Origin: a virus
IMG/VR virus record: IMGVR_UViG_3300036770_000537
Location: 1 to 30,105 of that record
Strand: one strand, 5' to 3'
Length of the DNA stretch: 30,105 bases
The notes under the pieces are model-generated. The model was not told the DNA's origin and did not search any database. It was given only the letters and a program-made list of their open reading frames with translations. Below are positions 1 through 7,607 of this stretch, piece by piece. Both the position numbers and the translations under genes were made by a program. Each line of letters begins with the position of its first letter. Position 1 is the stretch's first letter.

Positions 1-1739
1 GTGAGGGATATATCCGTCTGATTACGGAGTATTGCGACCCCGACAGCTTCGATCAAGACATCAAGATCATGCGGGTGCGTAACTCGTTTTCGGTTTACAT
101 GGATCCAACCATTCAAGACCCCTGCGGCTCAGATGCTCGGTGGTGCTTGATTACTGAAGATTTGTTGAAAGAAGACTACGAGCGCATGTTCCCGGACTCA
201 ATGCCGGTGTCGTCAATCCAGTCGCAGGGCATTGGCGATCAGCTCATCTCACAATGGCTGGCTGAAGACACAATCCGTATTGCAGAGTATTTTTACGTTG
301 AAGAAGAAAAGGCGACCTTAAACCTGTATCCAGGCAACCTTACCGCGTACAAAGGTACGCGTGAGGCAAAGGCGCTTGAAGACATGGGAATGATTGTCGT
401 TCGGTCAAGAGAAAGCACTAAGCGCAAGATTAAATGGATTAAAACCAACGGCTACGAGGTCTTGGAAGAGCAAGACTGGGCGGGTAAGTACATTCCTGTA
501 GTTCGTGTGGTGGGCAACGAATTTGAAGTTGAAGGCAGCATATACTTGTCGGGCCTTGTGCGTAACGCCAAGGACGCCCAGCGCATGTACAACTACTGGG
601 TTAGCCAAGAGACTGAGATGCTGGCTTTAGCACCTAAAGCACCCTTTATTGGCTATGGTGGTCAGTTTGAGGGTTACGAATACCAATGGAAGACAGCCAA
701 CACGAACAACTGGCCGTACCTAGAGGTAAACCCTGATGTAACCGACGGCCAAGGCGCCGTATTGCCGCTGCCGCAACGCGCAGCGCCGCCGTTGGCTCAG
801 ACAGGTCTAATACAGGCCAAGATGGGCGCCTCAGACGACATCAAAGCAACCACAGGTCAATACGACTCAAGCCTTGGGGCAACCAGCAACGAGCGTTCAG
901 GCAGGGCCATCATTGCGCGTGAGCGTCAGGCCGACACCGGCACTTACCACTACGTTGACAATCTGGCCCGCGCTATCCGTTATATAACGCGTCAATTGAT
1001 CGACCTTATCCCCGAGATTTACGACACTCAGCGCATCGCCCGCATTATTGGCGTGGACGGTCAAGCCGACATGGTTCGGATTGACCCTATGCAGCCTGAA
1101 GCAGTGCGTGAAATACGCGACGAAAACAACATTGTGATCGACAAAATTTATAATCCAAGTGTCGGTAGATACGACGTTGTTGTGGCTACAGGCCCGGGTT
1201 ATCTGTCGCAACGGCAAGAAGCGATGGACGCAATGGCTCAGATTCTTCAGGGCAACCCGAACCTTTGGACTGTGGCCGGTGACTTGTTCGTAAAGAACAT
1301 GGATTGGCCTGGGGCGCAAGAAATGGCCGAGCGCTTGAAGAAGTCGCTTGACCCACGCCTGTTGGCCGATACTGACGAAGACCCAGCATTGCAGGCCGCA
1401 AACCAGCAGATTCAAGCTATGTCGGCTGAGATGGAGCAGATGTTTGGGATGCTTCAAAACGTTAATCAGTCAATAGAAGCACAAGAGCTGCAAATTAAAG
1501 AGTACGAGGCTGAAACCAAGCGGATTAGTGCTTTGTCCAGCGGCATGGCGCCTGAGCAGGTGCAAGAGCTGGTGGTCAACACGATCCGCGACGTAATGAA
1601 CATGGGGTCGATGGTCGGTCAGATGCCGCAAATGCAGCCGCCCATACCACCTGAAATGATGCCGCCTGAAATGGGTATGGTGCCACCTGAAATGGGCATG
1701 GCACCGCCTCAAGCCTTACCGCCTGGAGGCCCAGTATGA
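1..1739 (+). CDS. Portal protein, P22-like (5' end outside window)
   Basis: The open frame runs in from the left edge (first full codon at base 3), so the ATG at 69 is internal and the N-terminus is missing; 578 residues are visible. The P22-type portal forms the dodecameric DNA channel at one capsid vertex. Recognised from the phrases EDYERMFPDSMP, YFYVEEEK, QRMYNYWVSQETEMLALAPK and PFIGYGGQFEGYE, and from a long helical C-terminal half, all typical of this family. The last ~40 residues are Met/Pro-rich (repeated PPEMG). The coat, gp4-like and gp10-like genes downstream support the assignment. The terminase genes would be expected just upstream of the window. The stop overlaps the next start as ATGA, suggesting translational coupling. 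Confidence 0.93.
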   Translation, partial: EGYIRLITEYCDPDSFDQDIKIMRVRNSFSVYMDPTIQDPCGSDARWCLITEDLLKEDYERMFPDSMPVSSIQSQGIGDQLISQWLAEDTIRIAEYFYVEEEKATLNLYPGNLTAYKGTREAKALEDMGMIVVRSRESTKRKIKWIKTNGYEVLEEQDWAGKYIPVVRVVGNEFEVEGSIYLSGLVRNAKDAQRMYNYWVSQETEMLALAPKAPFIGYGGQFEGYEYQWKTANTNNWPYLEVNPDVTDGQGAVLPLPQRAAPPLAQTGLIQAKMGASDDIKATTGQYDSSLGATSNERSGRAIIARERQADTGTYHYVDNLARAIRYITRQLIDLIPEIYDTQRIARIIGVDGQADMVRIDPMQPEAVREIRDENNIVIDKIYNPSVGRYDVVVATGPGYLSQRQEAMDAMAQILQGNPNLWTVAGDLFVKNMDWPGAQEMAERLKKSLDPRLLADTDEDPALQAANQQIQAMSAEMEQMFGMLQNVNQSIEAQELQIKEYEAETKRISALSSGMAPEQVQELVVNTIRDVMNMGSMVGQMPQMQPPIPPEMMPPEMGMVPPEMGMAPPQALPPGGPV

Positions 1740-2098
1740 CCTGCGAAGCCTTTTTAGGGCATTTGTTCTTAGCTCGGGATGTTACTCATTCGGTTCACTT
1801 GAACACCCGCAGCTACGCCAAGCACAAAGCACTTAACAAGTTCTATGTAGGCATTATTGAGCTGGCAGACGATTTTGCAGAAGCCTACCAAGGCCGAATT
1901 GGCCTAATTGGCCCGATTGTTTTGCAATCGGCCACCAAAACGAACAATGTGATCGAATTTTTGGAAGATTCTCTTAAAAAAGTCGAAGAAATGCGGTATA
2001 AGGTGGTTGAAAAAGAAGATGCCGCCCTTCAGAATCTTATTGATAGTATAGTTGTGCTTTATCTAAGCACCCTTTATAAGCTCAAATTCTTGGCGTAA
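1736..2098 (+). CDS. Small all-helical protein of the head operon, DUF5856-like
   Basis: A 120-aa protein whose ATG overlaps the portal stop (ATGA). The sequence is predicted helical throughout, with ARDVTHSVHLNTRSYAKHKALNKFY near the start, ELADDFAEAYQGR in the middle and LSTLYKLKFL at the end. From memory this resembles small phage proteins filed as DUF5856, which look like a ferritin-type helical bundle. I see no full metal-binding set and claim no activity. The position between portal and virion accessory genes suggests expression with the late genes, but whether it is in the virion is unknown. Confidence 0.75.
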   Translation: MTCEAFLGHLFLARDVTHSVHLNTRSYAKHKALNKFYVGIIELADDFAEAYQGRIGLIGPIVLQSATKTNNVIEFLEDSLKKVEEMRYKVVEKEDAALQNLIDSIVVLYLSTLYKLKFLA

Positions 2099-2107
2099 GG
2101 AGCCGGT

Positions 2108-2410
2108 ATGGAACTGTTAAACCCCTTAAACGACTCTCAGTTTCCCGGTCGCACCGTGTCGTATACCGGCACCGCAGGTTCGACGGCAACTTGGAACGCA
2201 GGGCCGCAAGGCGTGATGGTCTGGTCAACAACCCCAGCCTACATTGTGGTAGGTGAGGGCGTAACAGCCACCACTGCAAGCACACCGATCCCCGCATTTA
2301 CACCAATCCCCTTTATTGTTCCTCAAGGTTCTGGCGGTCAGTGGCGTGTGAGTGCTATTCGTGTTTCTGAAGACGGCGCTATTTTTTGTCGGCCCGTTAA
2401 CATTCGATGA
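2108..2410 (+). CDS. Hypothetical beta-rich virion-region protein
   Basis: A 100-aa protein with a good ribosome site (AAGGAG about 4 bases before the ATG). It is rich in Thr, Pro, Gly and Val with alternating hydrophobic residues, suggesting a small beta-sandwich; there is no signal peptide or membrane segment. Small proteins of this style are common between portal and fibre genes in P22-like environmental phages and are usually taken as minor head or tail components. The function is not recognised. Its stop overlaps the next small start (ATGA at 2407). Confidence 0.72.
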   Translation: MELLNPLNDSQFPGRTVSYTGTAGSTATWNAGPQGVMVWSTTPAYIVVGEGVTATTASTPIPAFTPIPFIVPQGSGGQWRVSAIRVSEDGAIFCRPVNIR

Positions 2411-2571
2411 GCTTTGGCGTCGGACTTCGGAACGCGGTAGCCATTGGGCTAGGTGGTGTTATTTCGTTGTTTTCCGGCGATTTTGATGAAGACATAGCGG
2501 TAAGCAACCTTGAAACGGAGTCTGGAGCTGATTTAGTCCAGGAAAACGGCGACTTTATTTTATTGGAGTAA
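2407..2571 (+). CDS. Small acidic-tailed protein (54 aa)
   Basis: Begins at an ATG inside the previous stop (ATGA) and ends three bases before the next ATG, so it fills the gap exactly. The N-terminal half (SFGVGLRNAVAIGLGGVISLF) is Gly-rich and hydrophobic and could be a membrane or amphipathic helix. The C-terminal half is acidic and ends LVQENGDFILLE. That acidic pattern recurs in the gp10-like protein at 8526-10184 (LLQEDGDQILQE). The function is unknown. Coupling at both ends and the recurring motif argue that it is a real gene. Confidence 0.62.
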   Translation: MSFGVGLRNAVAIGLGGVISLFSGDFDEDIAVSNLETESGADLVQENGDFILLE

Positions 2572-2574
2572 AAA

Positions 2575-3192
2575 ATGGCTGACTTAAAGATTTCCCAACT
2601 ACCTGCCGCAACTACCCCGGTCGCGGGTACTGAGGTACTACCTATTGTTCAAAGCGGCACAACCTCTAAAGTATCCATCGCCGATCTAACTGTAGGACGG
2701 GCGGTTACTGCCACTACGTTTCTAGGCGGCTTAGACACGAACGTGGCTGCGGCAGGGTTGACCGTAACCGGCACAACCGTAGCGGCTGACGGCACGGACA
2801 CAAACATTAACCTTACCCTAACCCCACAAGGTTCAGGCGTCGTAACAACTGCCGCAACGTATTCAGATGGCGGCGGTAAGTTAAGGGCGATTCCACAATC
2901 TGGCTCAGCTAAAACTGCTTCTTACACGCTTGCTGTTGGCGACGTTGGTAAATTTATTGAAGTTGGAGCAAGCGGATCAATTACGATTCCTGATGCAACC
3001 TTTGCGGCAGGTGATGTTGTTTCAATCTTCAACAACACCTCGGGTAACATTACGATTACTTGCACAATTACAACGGCTTACATAGCGGGTGTTGATACGG
3101 ACGAAGCAGCGGTTGATTTAGCAACCCGAGGCATTTGCACAATTCTGTTTATTAGCGGAACGGTCTGCGTGATCTCAGGAAATGTGTCATGA
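2575..3192 (+). CDS. Structural fibre-like protein
   Basis: A 205-aa protein. The opening MADLKISQLPAATTPVAGTE followed by LPIVQSG and VSIADLTVGR is a widespread N-terminal module of phage fibre or head-decoration proteins. The remainder is Thr/Ala/Gly-rich repetitive beta sequence ending in a domain (YTLAVGDVGKFIEVGASGSI and on) often found in fibre shafts or caps. There is no enzyme motif. An acidic GGAG-type site lies just upstream. It is followed without a gap by the DUF1566-type gene (ATGA), so this may be the attachment fibre that carries the next protein; that pairing is inference. Confidence 0.8.
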   Translation: MADLKISQLPAATTPVAGTEVLPIVQSGTTSKVSIADLTVGRAVTATTFLGGLDTNVAAAGLTVTGTTVAADGTDTNINLTLTPQGSGVVTTAATYSDGGGKLRAIPQSGSAKTASYTLAVGDVGKFIEVGASGSITIPDATFAAGDVVSIFNNTSGNITITCTITTAYIAGVDTDEAAVDLATRGICTILFISGTVCVISGNVS

Positions 3193-3827
3193 GTGGTATC
3201 CACTTAGCCCTTTTGGGAATGAGTTTTGGAGGTGGTCTGCCTGCAATCGGGTCTGCTTACGAAGGCGGGTTTTTTGCCGGTCAGATTTCAACGGCGGGTA
3301 ACGGCATTGCAGACTACAACCTCGTTATTGCGCCTAAGTCGTCGGGTGAAAATTCCAGCAAGCAATGGAAAACGTCAAACACTTCAACGGCGGGAACCTC
3401 TTCAGTTATTGATGGGCCTACTAATAGCGCCAATATGAATGATGCTTCGCATCCTGCGGCTCAATTTTGCGAAGGGCTTACGATTGGCACTTTTTCTGAT
3501 TGGTACATGCCAGCTCAAAACGAGTTAGAAGTGTGCTATTTCAACCTCAAGCCGACTACTACAAGTAACGACACGATACGGTCAGGTACAAACACCAATG
3601 CCGTACCTAGCAGGGGTAGTAACTACACGGCGGGGACTCCTGCCCAGACTGCTGCGACTGATTTTCAAACCGGAAATACAGAAGCGTTTGCTTCGAGCTA
3701 CTACTGGTGTAGTACAGAGACCAGCGCAGTAGGCGCCCGGATACAGCTCTTCGCTAATGGCGATCAGAGCGACGGCTTTAAGGACTCTAGCTTCTATGTT
3801 CGCGCCGTTCGCAGAGTGGCAGTATAA
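3189..3827 (+). CDS. DUF1566 / Lcl-C-like C-type-lectin-fold protein, putative receptor-binding protein
   Basis: A 212-aa protein coupled by ATGA to the fibre-like gene. The middle holds the usual DUF1566 phrases (GFSDWYMPAQNELE-like around residues 95-115, and YYWCSTE near 171-177) and the end is YVRAVRRVAV. DUF1566 domains are predicted to adopt a C-type lectin fold and are known as variable targets in some phage diversity-generating retroelements (DGRs). The last ~38 codons show the pattern expected of such a variable region: many codons ending in C or T whose first two bases differ, flanked by conserved YYW and RAVRR. No reverse transcriptase or template repeat was recognised in the window. 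Likely role: host-surface recognition at a fibre tip (inference). Confidence 0.82.
   Translation: MSGIHLALLGMSFGGGLPAIGSAYEGGFFAGQISTAGNGIADYNLVIAPKSSGENSSKQWKTSNTSTAGTSSVIDGPTNSANMNDASHPAAQFCEGLTIGTFSDWYMPAQNELEVCYFNLKPTTTSNDTIRSGTNTNAVPSRGSNYTAGTPAQTAATDFQTGNTEAFASSYYWCSTETSAVGARIQLFANGDQSDGFKDSSFYVRAVRRVAV
3699..3812 (+). other. Putative DGR variable region (VR) inside the DUF1566 gene
   Basis: From the YYW codons to the AVR codons, about 20 of the 29 codons between 3711 and 3797 have the form NNY (agc, ggc, ctc, ttc, gac, tct, tat and similar). These could derive from AAC/AAT codons of an adenine-mutagenised template. The flanks are clean (TACTACTGG and GTTCGCGCCGTTCGC). A matching template repeat was not found by eye in this window, so the call rests on codon pattern and family knowledge. 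Confidence 0.5.
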
Positions 3828-3836
3828 GGATAAATT

Positions 3837-4259
3837 ATGAAACATATTGTCATAACCGAAGTAGACGCTAAAACCAAAGTGCCTTGTACGGTTGAACCGC
3901 AACGCACAGGGCCATCCATGCCTAAAATTAAAGGGCTTGTGCTTGACTGGGTTGATAAATCAACATGGCCCGTGGAGCTTGATTCAACAGGCAGATACCT
4001 TCGTGCGCCTAAGTATTACGGTACTTGTGATAACGATGCCGATTTGACTGTTGCGGGGGTATTGGAAGTCATTACAGAGGTTGAGTGGACGACCCGCAAG
4101 CACGACGAGTTTTACGCTAGACAACCTTACCCTTCGTGGGTCTGGAACTCGTTTGACTTTACTTGGTCTAGCCCCGTTCCGTACCCAGAAGGCGCCGACT
4201 TTAGCGCTTACAAATGGGATGAAGAAACAACATCTTGGGTTGAGCGAGAAACAGCATGA
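3837..4259 (+). CDS. Trp-rich virion-associated hypothetical protein
   Basis: A 140-aa protein following the DUF1566-type gene after nine bases. The C-terminal half carries the aromatic phrase YPSWVWNSFDFTWSSPVPYP followed by YKWDEETTSWVE. This PxPSW / W-x-P-x-P-x-P / WDEETxSWVE arrangement recurs in small proteins encoded beside phage fibre genes, notably in marine and freshwater phages. The N-terminal half may be a small beta domain. The biochemical role is not known; tail-fibre accessory or assembly factor is a guess. The stop overlaps the next start as ATGA. Confidence 0.72.
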   Translation: MKHIVITEVDAKTKVPCTVEPQRTGPSMPKIKGLVLDWVDKSTWPVELDSTGRYLRAPKYYGTCDNDADLTVAGVLEVITEVEWTTRKHDEFYARQPYPSWVWNSFDFTWSSPVPYPEGADFSAYKWDEETTSWVERETA

Positions 4260-4735
4260 GCGCAATGCTTCCTCCAGTACCCAAAGTTCAATTTTTTACG
4301 GCCAGCGGTGAACCTTTAGTTGGCGGCAAACTCTACACTTATGCTGCAGGCACTACATCGCCTTTGGCAACGTATACAAGCGCTACCGGTAATACGGCCA
4401 ATGCGAACCCGGTCATTCTCGACTCACGCGGCGAAGCAGATGTTTGGCTCGGGCCGTCTTTGTATAAATGGGTGCTTTATGACGCAAACGACGTGCTTAT
4501 CTGGTCGGTTGACGGCATTGGCACTACCTTTGCAGCTCAAGCGCCCGTACAGATCGCTACAGGGGGCCAAACAATTTTTACGGTGCCTGAATACGGTTTA
4601 GGTGGGTACTTACTTGTAACAGTCAACGGTATTGTGCAAGAATACTTAGAGGACTACACTGAAACGAATACTACGACGATTACTTTTGCAAGCGGTCGAA
4701 CCGTTGGTGATCGTGTTTTGACCCGAATGTTGTAA
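4256..4735 (+). CDS. Tailspike/fibre head-binding-domain-like protein
   Basis: A 159-aa protein. Residues ~5-90 match the pattern of the P22-tailspike-like head-binding module: PPVPKVQFFTASGEPLVGGK, YTYAAGTTSPLATYT, LDSRGEADVWLG, then YKWVLYDANDVLIWSVDGI. This module plugs a fibre or spike onto the virion. The C-terminal ~65 residues form a second small beta domain (FTVPEYGLGGYLLVTVNGI). There is no enzymatic beta-helix, so this is an adaptor or short fibre and not a complete tailspike. It is coupled by ATGA to the upstream gene and is the last gene before the scaffold. Confidence 0.83.
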   Translation: MSAMLPPVPKVQFFTASGEPLVGGKLYTYAAGTTSPLATYTSATGNTANANPVILDSRGEADVWLGPSLYKWVLYDANDVLIWSVDGIGTTFAAQAPVQIATGGQTIFTVPEYGLGGYLLVTVNGIVQEYLEDYTETNTTTITFASGRTVGDRVLTRML

Positions 4736-4740
4736 ACGTA

Positions 4741-4756
4741 CCGGTTCGTTAACCGG
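4741..4756 (+). other. Short stem-loop between fibre and scaffold genes
   Basis: A perfect 6-bp stem CCGGTT / AACCGG around a CGTT loop lies just after the fibre stop. No T-run follows, so it is not a standard terminator. It sits upstream of the scaffold ribosome site (AAGGAAT) and could be an RNA processing or stability element. Confidence 0.4.
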
Positions 4757-4777
4757 GGATTCTAAGGAATCACAGCA

Positions 4778-5560
4778 ATGTCTGAAGAAACACAAGAAGT
4801 ATCTGAGTTAGCGGAAACACCCGCGCCGGAACAGGCCGCTACGGCTGCGCCTGAGTCTGAAAATATTACGCCGGAAGAAAAGTCAGCAGAATTATCTAAA
4901 GTCTTCTCTCAAGAAGAAGTAGATGCTCTGATTGGCAAAAGGTTAGCAAGAGAGCAACGCAAGTGGGAGCGTCAGCAACAAGCGCTCAAAGCACAACAGC
5001 CTGCGATGTCTGCGGAACTTCCACCGCCTGAACAATTTCAATCGACTGAGCAGTACGCCGATGCACTGGCGACTCGTAAAGCCGAACAGTTGTTGTTGCA
5101 GCGGGAAGAACAAAGACAGCAAGCTGAAATGCTTGAGGCGTATCACGATTTAGAGGAAGAAGCGCGGTCAAAATACGAAGACTTTGAACAAGTTGCGTAT
5201 AACCCCAGGCTTCCAGTTACAACCGTGATGGCGCAGTCGATTCAAGGTTCTGACATTGGCCCTGAGATAGCTTACTATCTTGGTTCCAATCCGAAAGAAG
5301 CGGATCGCATCTCTAAATTGCCAGCAATTTTGCAAGCTAAAGAAATTGGAAAGGTTGAAGCTAAATTAGCTTCTGACCCACCCACCAAAAAAACTTCTAG
5401 TGCTCCGGCTCCGATTTCGCCGGTGACATCCCGCAGTGCAGGTGGCCCAGCGTATGACACGACCGATCCCCGGTCGATCAAATCAATGAGCACGTCTGAC
5501 TGGATTGCTGCGGAGCGTCAACGACAAATCAAAAAGCTGGAGGCGCGAAACATTCGTTAA
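4778..5560 (+). CDS. Capsid scaffolding protein
   Basis: A 260-aa protein directly before the coat gene, the usual place for a scaffold. It has an acidic, Pro/Ala/Glu-rich N-terminus (residues ~1-35), then SQEEVDALIGKRLAREQRKWERQ, a highly charged Gln/Glu/Arg-rich coiled coil (~residues 45-125). A helical middle follows (KYEDFEQVAYNPRLPVT), then a basic C-terminus (WIAAERQRQIKKLEARNIR). Scaffolds of short-tailed phages share this design, and the basic C-terminal helix is the part that binds coat in P22. There is no protease motif. The role is to guide procapsid assembly and then leave the particle. Confidence 0.88.
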   Translation: MSEETQEVSELAETPAPEQAATAAPESENITPEEKSAELSKVFSQEEVDALIGKRLAREQRKWERQQQALKAQQPAMSAELPPPEQFQSTEQYADALATRKAEQLLLQREEQRQQAEMLEAYHDLEEEARSKYEDFEQVAYNPRLPVTTVMAQSIQGSDIGPEIAYYLGSNPKEADRISKLPAILQAKEIGKVEAKLASDPPTKKTSSAPAPISPVTSRSAGGPAYDTTDPRSIKSMSTSDWIAAERQRQIKKLEARNIR

Positions 5561-5577
5561 TTTGAAAGGACTTTATT

Positions 5578-6783
5578 GTGGCAAATACCTTACTAACCAT
5601 TGACATGATTACAAGAAAGGCTCTTGAGATTCTTGAGAACAACCTTGTAATCACCCGTAACGTAAATCGTCAGTACGACGATTCTTTCGCCGTTGAAGGC
5701 GCTAAAATTGGCTCCACACTGCGTATTCGCCTTCCGGATCGCGCTCTTGTGACCGACGGTGCTGCACTTCAGGTTCAAGACGACAACGAGCAGTTCACCA
5801 CCCTTACAGTTGCTTCCCAGAAGCATATCGGTGTGAACTTCACGTCTGCCGAACTGACCATGCAGCTCGACGACTTTGCCGAGCGTGTGCTTAAGCCCCG
5901 TATCAGCCAGTTGGCCGCTTCCATCGACGCCGATGTTGCTAACTCTTATGAGAGCATCTATCAAGCCGTTGGTACTCCCGGCACCACTCCTGGCACGTCG
6001 CTGGTTCTTCTTCAGGCCCAGCAGAAGTTGAACGAGGCCGCTGCAACCATGATGCCCCGCTACGCAACGGTTAACCCCGCTGCTAACGCCGGACTGGTTG
6101 AAGGCATGAAAGGTCTGTTTAACCCCACCTCCACCATCTCCAGCCAGTTTAAGAACGGCATGATGGGCGAAGGCGTTCTGGGTTACGACGAGATCAACAT
6201 GTCTCAGTCTGTTAAGCAGTTCACCACCGGCTCCCGTACCAACGGCGCTGTAAACGGTGCTGTTTCAACGCAAGGCGCCGACTCCATTGCCATCGACGGC
6301 GTGGGTAACGCGGCCACTATTGAGGCGGGCGACATATTCACAATTGCGGGTGTGTTTGCTGTTAACCCCCAAACCCGTGAGTCCACCGGCTCGTTGCAAC
6401 AGTTTGTTGTGACTGCCGATGCAACAGCTAACGGTAGTGGTGAAGTAACTGTTGACATTAGTCCTTCGATCTACACCTCGGCTAACGCCTTGGCAACCGT
6501 TAACAGCTTCCCCGCTAACGATGCTGTCGTAACCTTCTTGGGTTCGGCCAGCACTGCCTATCCTCAAAACTTGGTCTACCACCGCGATGCCATCACTTTC
6601 GCAACGGCTGACCTGCTTCTTCCCCAAGGTGTTGACCTTGCTTCGCGTCAAGTCCATAACGGCATCTCCATGCGCGTTGTTCGTCAGTACGACATCAACA
6701 ACGACCGTATGCCCTGCCGTATTGACGTGCTGTACGGTTTTGGCGTTATCCGTCCTGAAATGGCTGTTCGCCTCTGGGGCTAA
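5578..6783 (+). CDS. Major coat protein, P22 gp5-like (HK97 fold)
   Basis: A 401-aa protein with a GTG start at 5578 behind GAAAGGA. P22 coat is ~430 residues, so the length fits. The N-terminus NTLLTIDMITRKALEILENN, then RNVNRQYDDSF and IGSTLRIRLPDR, followed by VNFTSAELTMQLDDFAERVLKP, is characteristic of P22-type coat proteins. Codon use is more C-rich at third positions than in neighbouring genes, consistent with high expression. A strong hairpin terminator follows the stop at once, so the coat message can accumulate separately from downstream genes. Confidence 0.93.
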   Translation: MANTLLTIDMITRKALEILENNLVITRNVNRQYDDSFAVEGAKIGSTLRIRLPDRALVTDGAALQVQDDNEQFTTLTVASQKHIGVNFTSAELTMQLDDFAERVLKPRISQLAASIDADVANSYESIYQAVGTPGTTPGTSLVLLQAQQKLNEAAATMMPRYATVNPAANAGLVEGMKGLFNPTSTISSQFKNGMMGEGVLGYDEINMSQSVKQFTTGSRTNGAVNGAVSTQGADSIAIDGVGNAATIEAGDIFTIAGVFAVNPQTRESTGSLQQFVVTADATANGSGEVTVDISPSIYTSANALATVNSFPANDAVVTFLGSASTAYPQNLVYHRDAITFATADLLLPQGVDLASRQVHNGISMRVVRQYDINNDRMPCRIDVLYGFGVIRPEMAVRLWG

Positions 6784-6793
6784 ACCCTTAAAT

Positions 6794-6818
6794 GCCTCCG
6801 CTTCGGCGGGGGCTTTTT
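6794..6818 (+). terminator. Rho-independent terminator after coat gene
   Basis: An 8-bp stem (GCCTCCGC / GCGGGGGC, with one G-U pair) around a TTCG tetraloop, followed by five T. It lies 11 bases past the coat stop. Confidence 0.9.
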
Positions 6819-6841
6819 AACTTATTTGGAAAGGAATTATC

Positions 6842-7243
6842 ATGGCACTAGCTTCTGTTGGTGGTGGCTATCAAACAACTGATGGCAATATTAGTGAACT
6901 TACCCTTGGCGTTCAGGCAGCCCCTCAAACGGCTACTGCAACCGCTACCCTTACCGTTGCTCAAATTACCGGCGGTCTGCTTGTAGCAAACCCCAGCGCG
7001 TCTGCGGCCAGCTACACGTTGCCCACCACGGTTGCTACTGAGGCAGTTGTCACTAACGCCAAAGTAGACAGCACGTTTGAGCTAAACATCGTTAACCTAG
7101 GTACTTCCAGTGGCGCGCTTACGATTGTCGCTGGTACGGGTTGGACGCTTGTTGGTTCGGTTACGGTTGCCATTACGTCTTCAGCCCGCTTTTTGGCTCG
7201 TAGGACTGGCGCCGGTACTTGGACACTTTATCGCGTTGCTTAA
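6842..7243 (+). CDS. Small structural protein, probable head decoration/fibre
   Basis: A 133-aa protein with a clear AAAGGAA ribosome site. It is strongly Ala/Thr/Val-rich with regular alternation, suggesting beta structure; the N-terminus is MALASVGGGYQTTDGN and the C-terminus TGWTLVGSVTVAITSSARFLARR then WTLYRVA. The C-terminal layout is typical of small phage decoration or fibre-knob domains. It is bracketed by two hairpin terminators and so forms its own transcription unit end next to the coat gene. Head decoration is inferred from position; no signature proves it. Confidence 0.75.
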   Translation: MALASVGGGYQTTDGNISELTLGVQAAPQTATATATLTVAQITGGLLVANPSASAASYTLPTTVATEAVVTNAKVDSTFELNIVNLGTSSGALTIVAGTGWTLVGSVTVAITSSARFLARRTGAGTWTLYRVA

Positions 7244-7249
7244 CCAAAT

Positions 7250-7271
7250 GCGCCCTTCGGGGCGCGTTTTT
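7250..7271 (+). terminator. Rho-independent terminator
   Basis: A perfect 6-bp stem GCGCCC / GGGCGC with a TTCG loop, then G and five T. It starts seven bases after the stop of the small structural gene. Confidence 0.88.
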
Positions 7272-7285
7272 GAAAGGATTCTGAA

Positions 7286-7564
7286 ATGCCTAATACCAAA
7301 CCTATTGGTGTAGCGTATGAAGATCAACTGTTAGACGGCGCTCGGTTTACACCTGAAGTTTCTGCGCTGACTACTCAGTTGACTACAATTACGTCTACGG
7401 CCCCTGGCACACCCGATTTTGCAATTCAAAACTTAACTGATTCCACCCCTTTTGGTTTTGCAACCCAAGACGAGGGAAATACGGTTTTGGCCGTTATTGC
7501 TAATCTTCAAGCCCGTGTTGCAGAGCTGGAAACAGCTCTTCAAACCTACGGGATGCTTCCTTAA
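7286..7564 (+). CDS. Small virion-region protein with C-terminal coiled coil
   Basis: A 92-aa protein with GAAAGGA before the ATG. The N-terminal part is polar; the C-terminal ~30 residues (TVLAVIANLQARVAELETALQTYG) form a clear heptad coiled coil, probably a trimer or dimer. The phrase FGFATQDEGNTVLAVIANLQ occurs, to my recollection, in short proteins beside coat genes of similar phages. The role is unknown; a capsid or connector accessory role is possible. It sits between a terminator and a hairpin-containing leader. Confidence 0.72.
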   Translation: MPNTKPIGVAYEDQLLDGARFTPEVSALTTQLTTITSTAPGTPDFAIQNLTDSTPFGFATQDEGNTVLAVIANLQARVAELETALQTYGMLP

Positions 7565-7579
7565 TCTATTTTAGGAGCA

Positions 7580-7598
7580 AAGGGGCTTCTTGCCCCTT
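7580..7598 (+). promoter_or_regulatory. Hairpin between ribosome site and start codon of the 64-aa gene
   Basis: A 7-bp stem AAGGGGC / GCCCCTT with a TTCTT loop lies between AGGAG (7573-7577) and the ATG at 7608. Folding removes 19 bases and brings the effective spacing from 30 to about 11. It may also be a weak terminator, although only a broken T-run (TTCTT) adjoins it. Confidence 0.45.
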
Positions 7599-7607
7599 CT
7601 TAACACT

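Noticed and set aside
897-1457. Long leftward frame (186 aa) opposite the portal gene
   Set aside because: It lies wholly inside the well-supported portal gene on the other strand, and its product is His/Leu/Val-rich shadow sequence with no family pattern.
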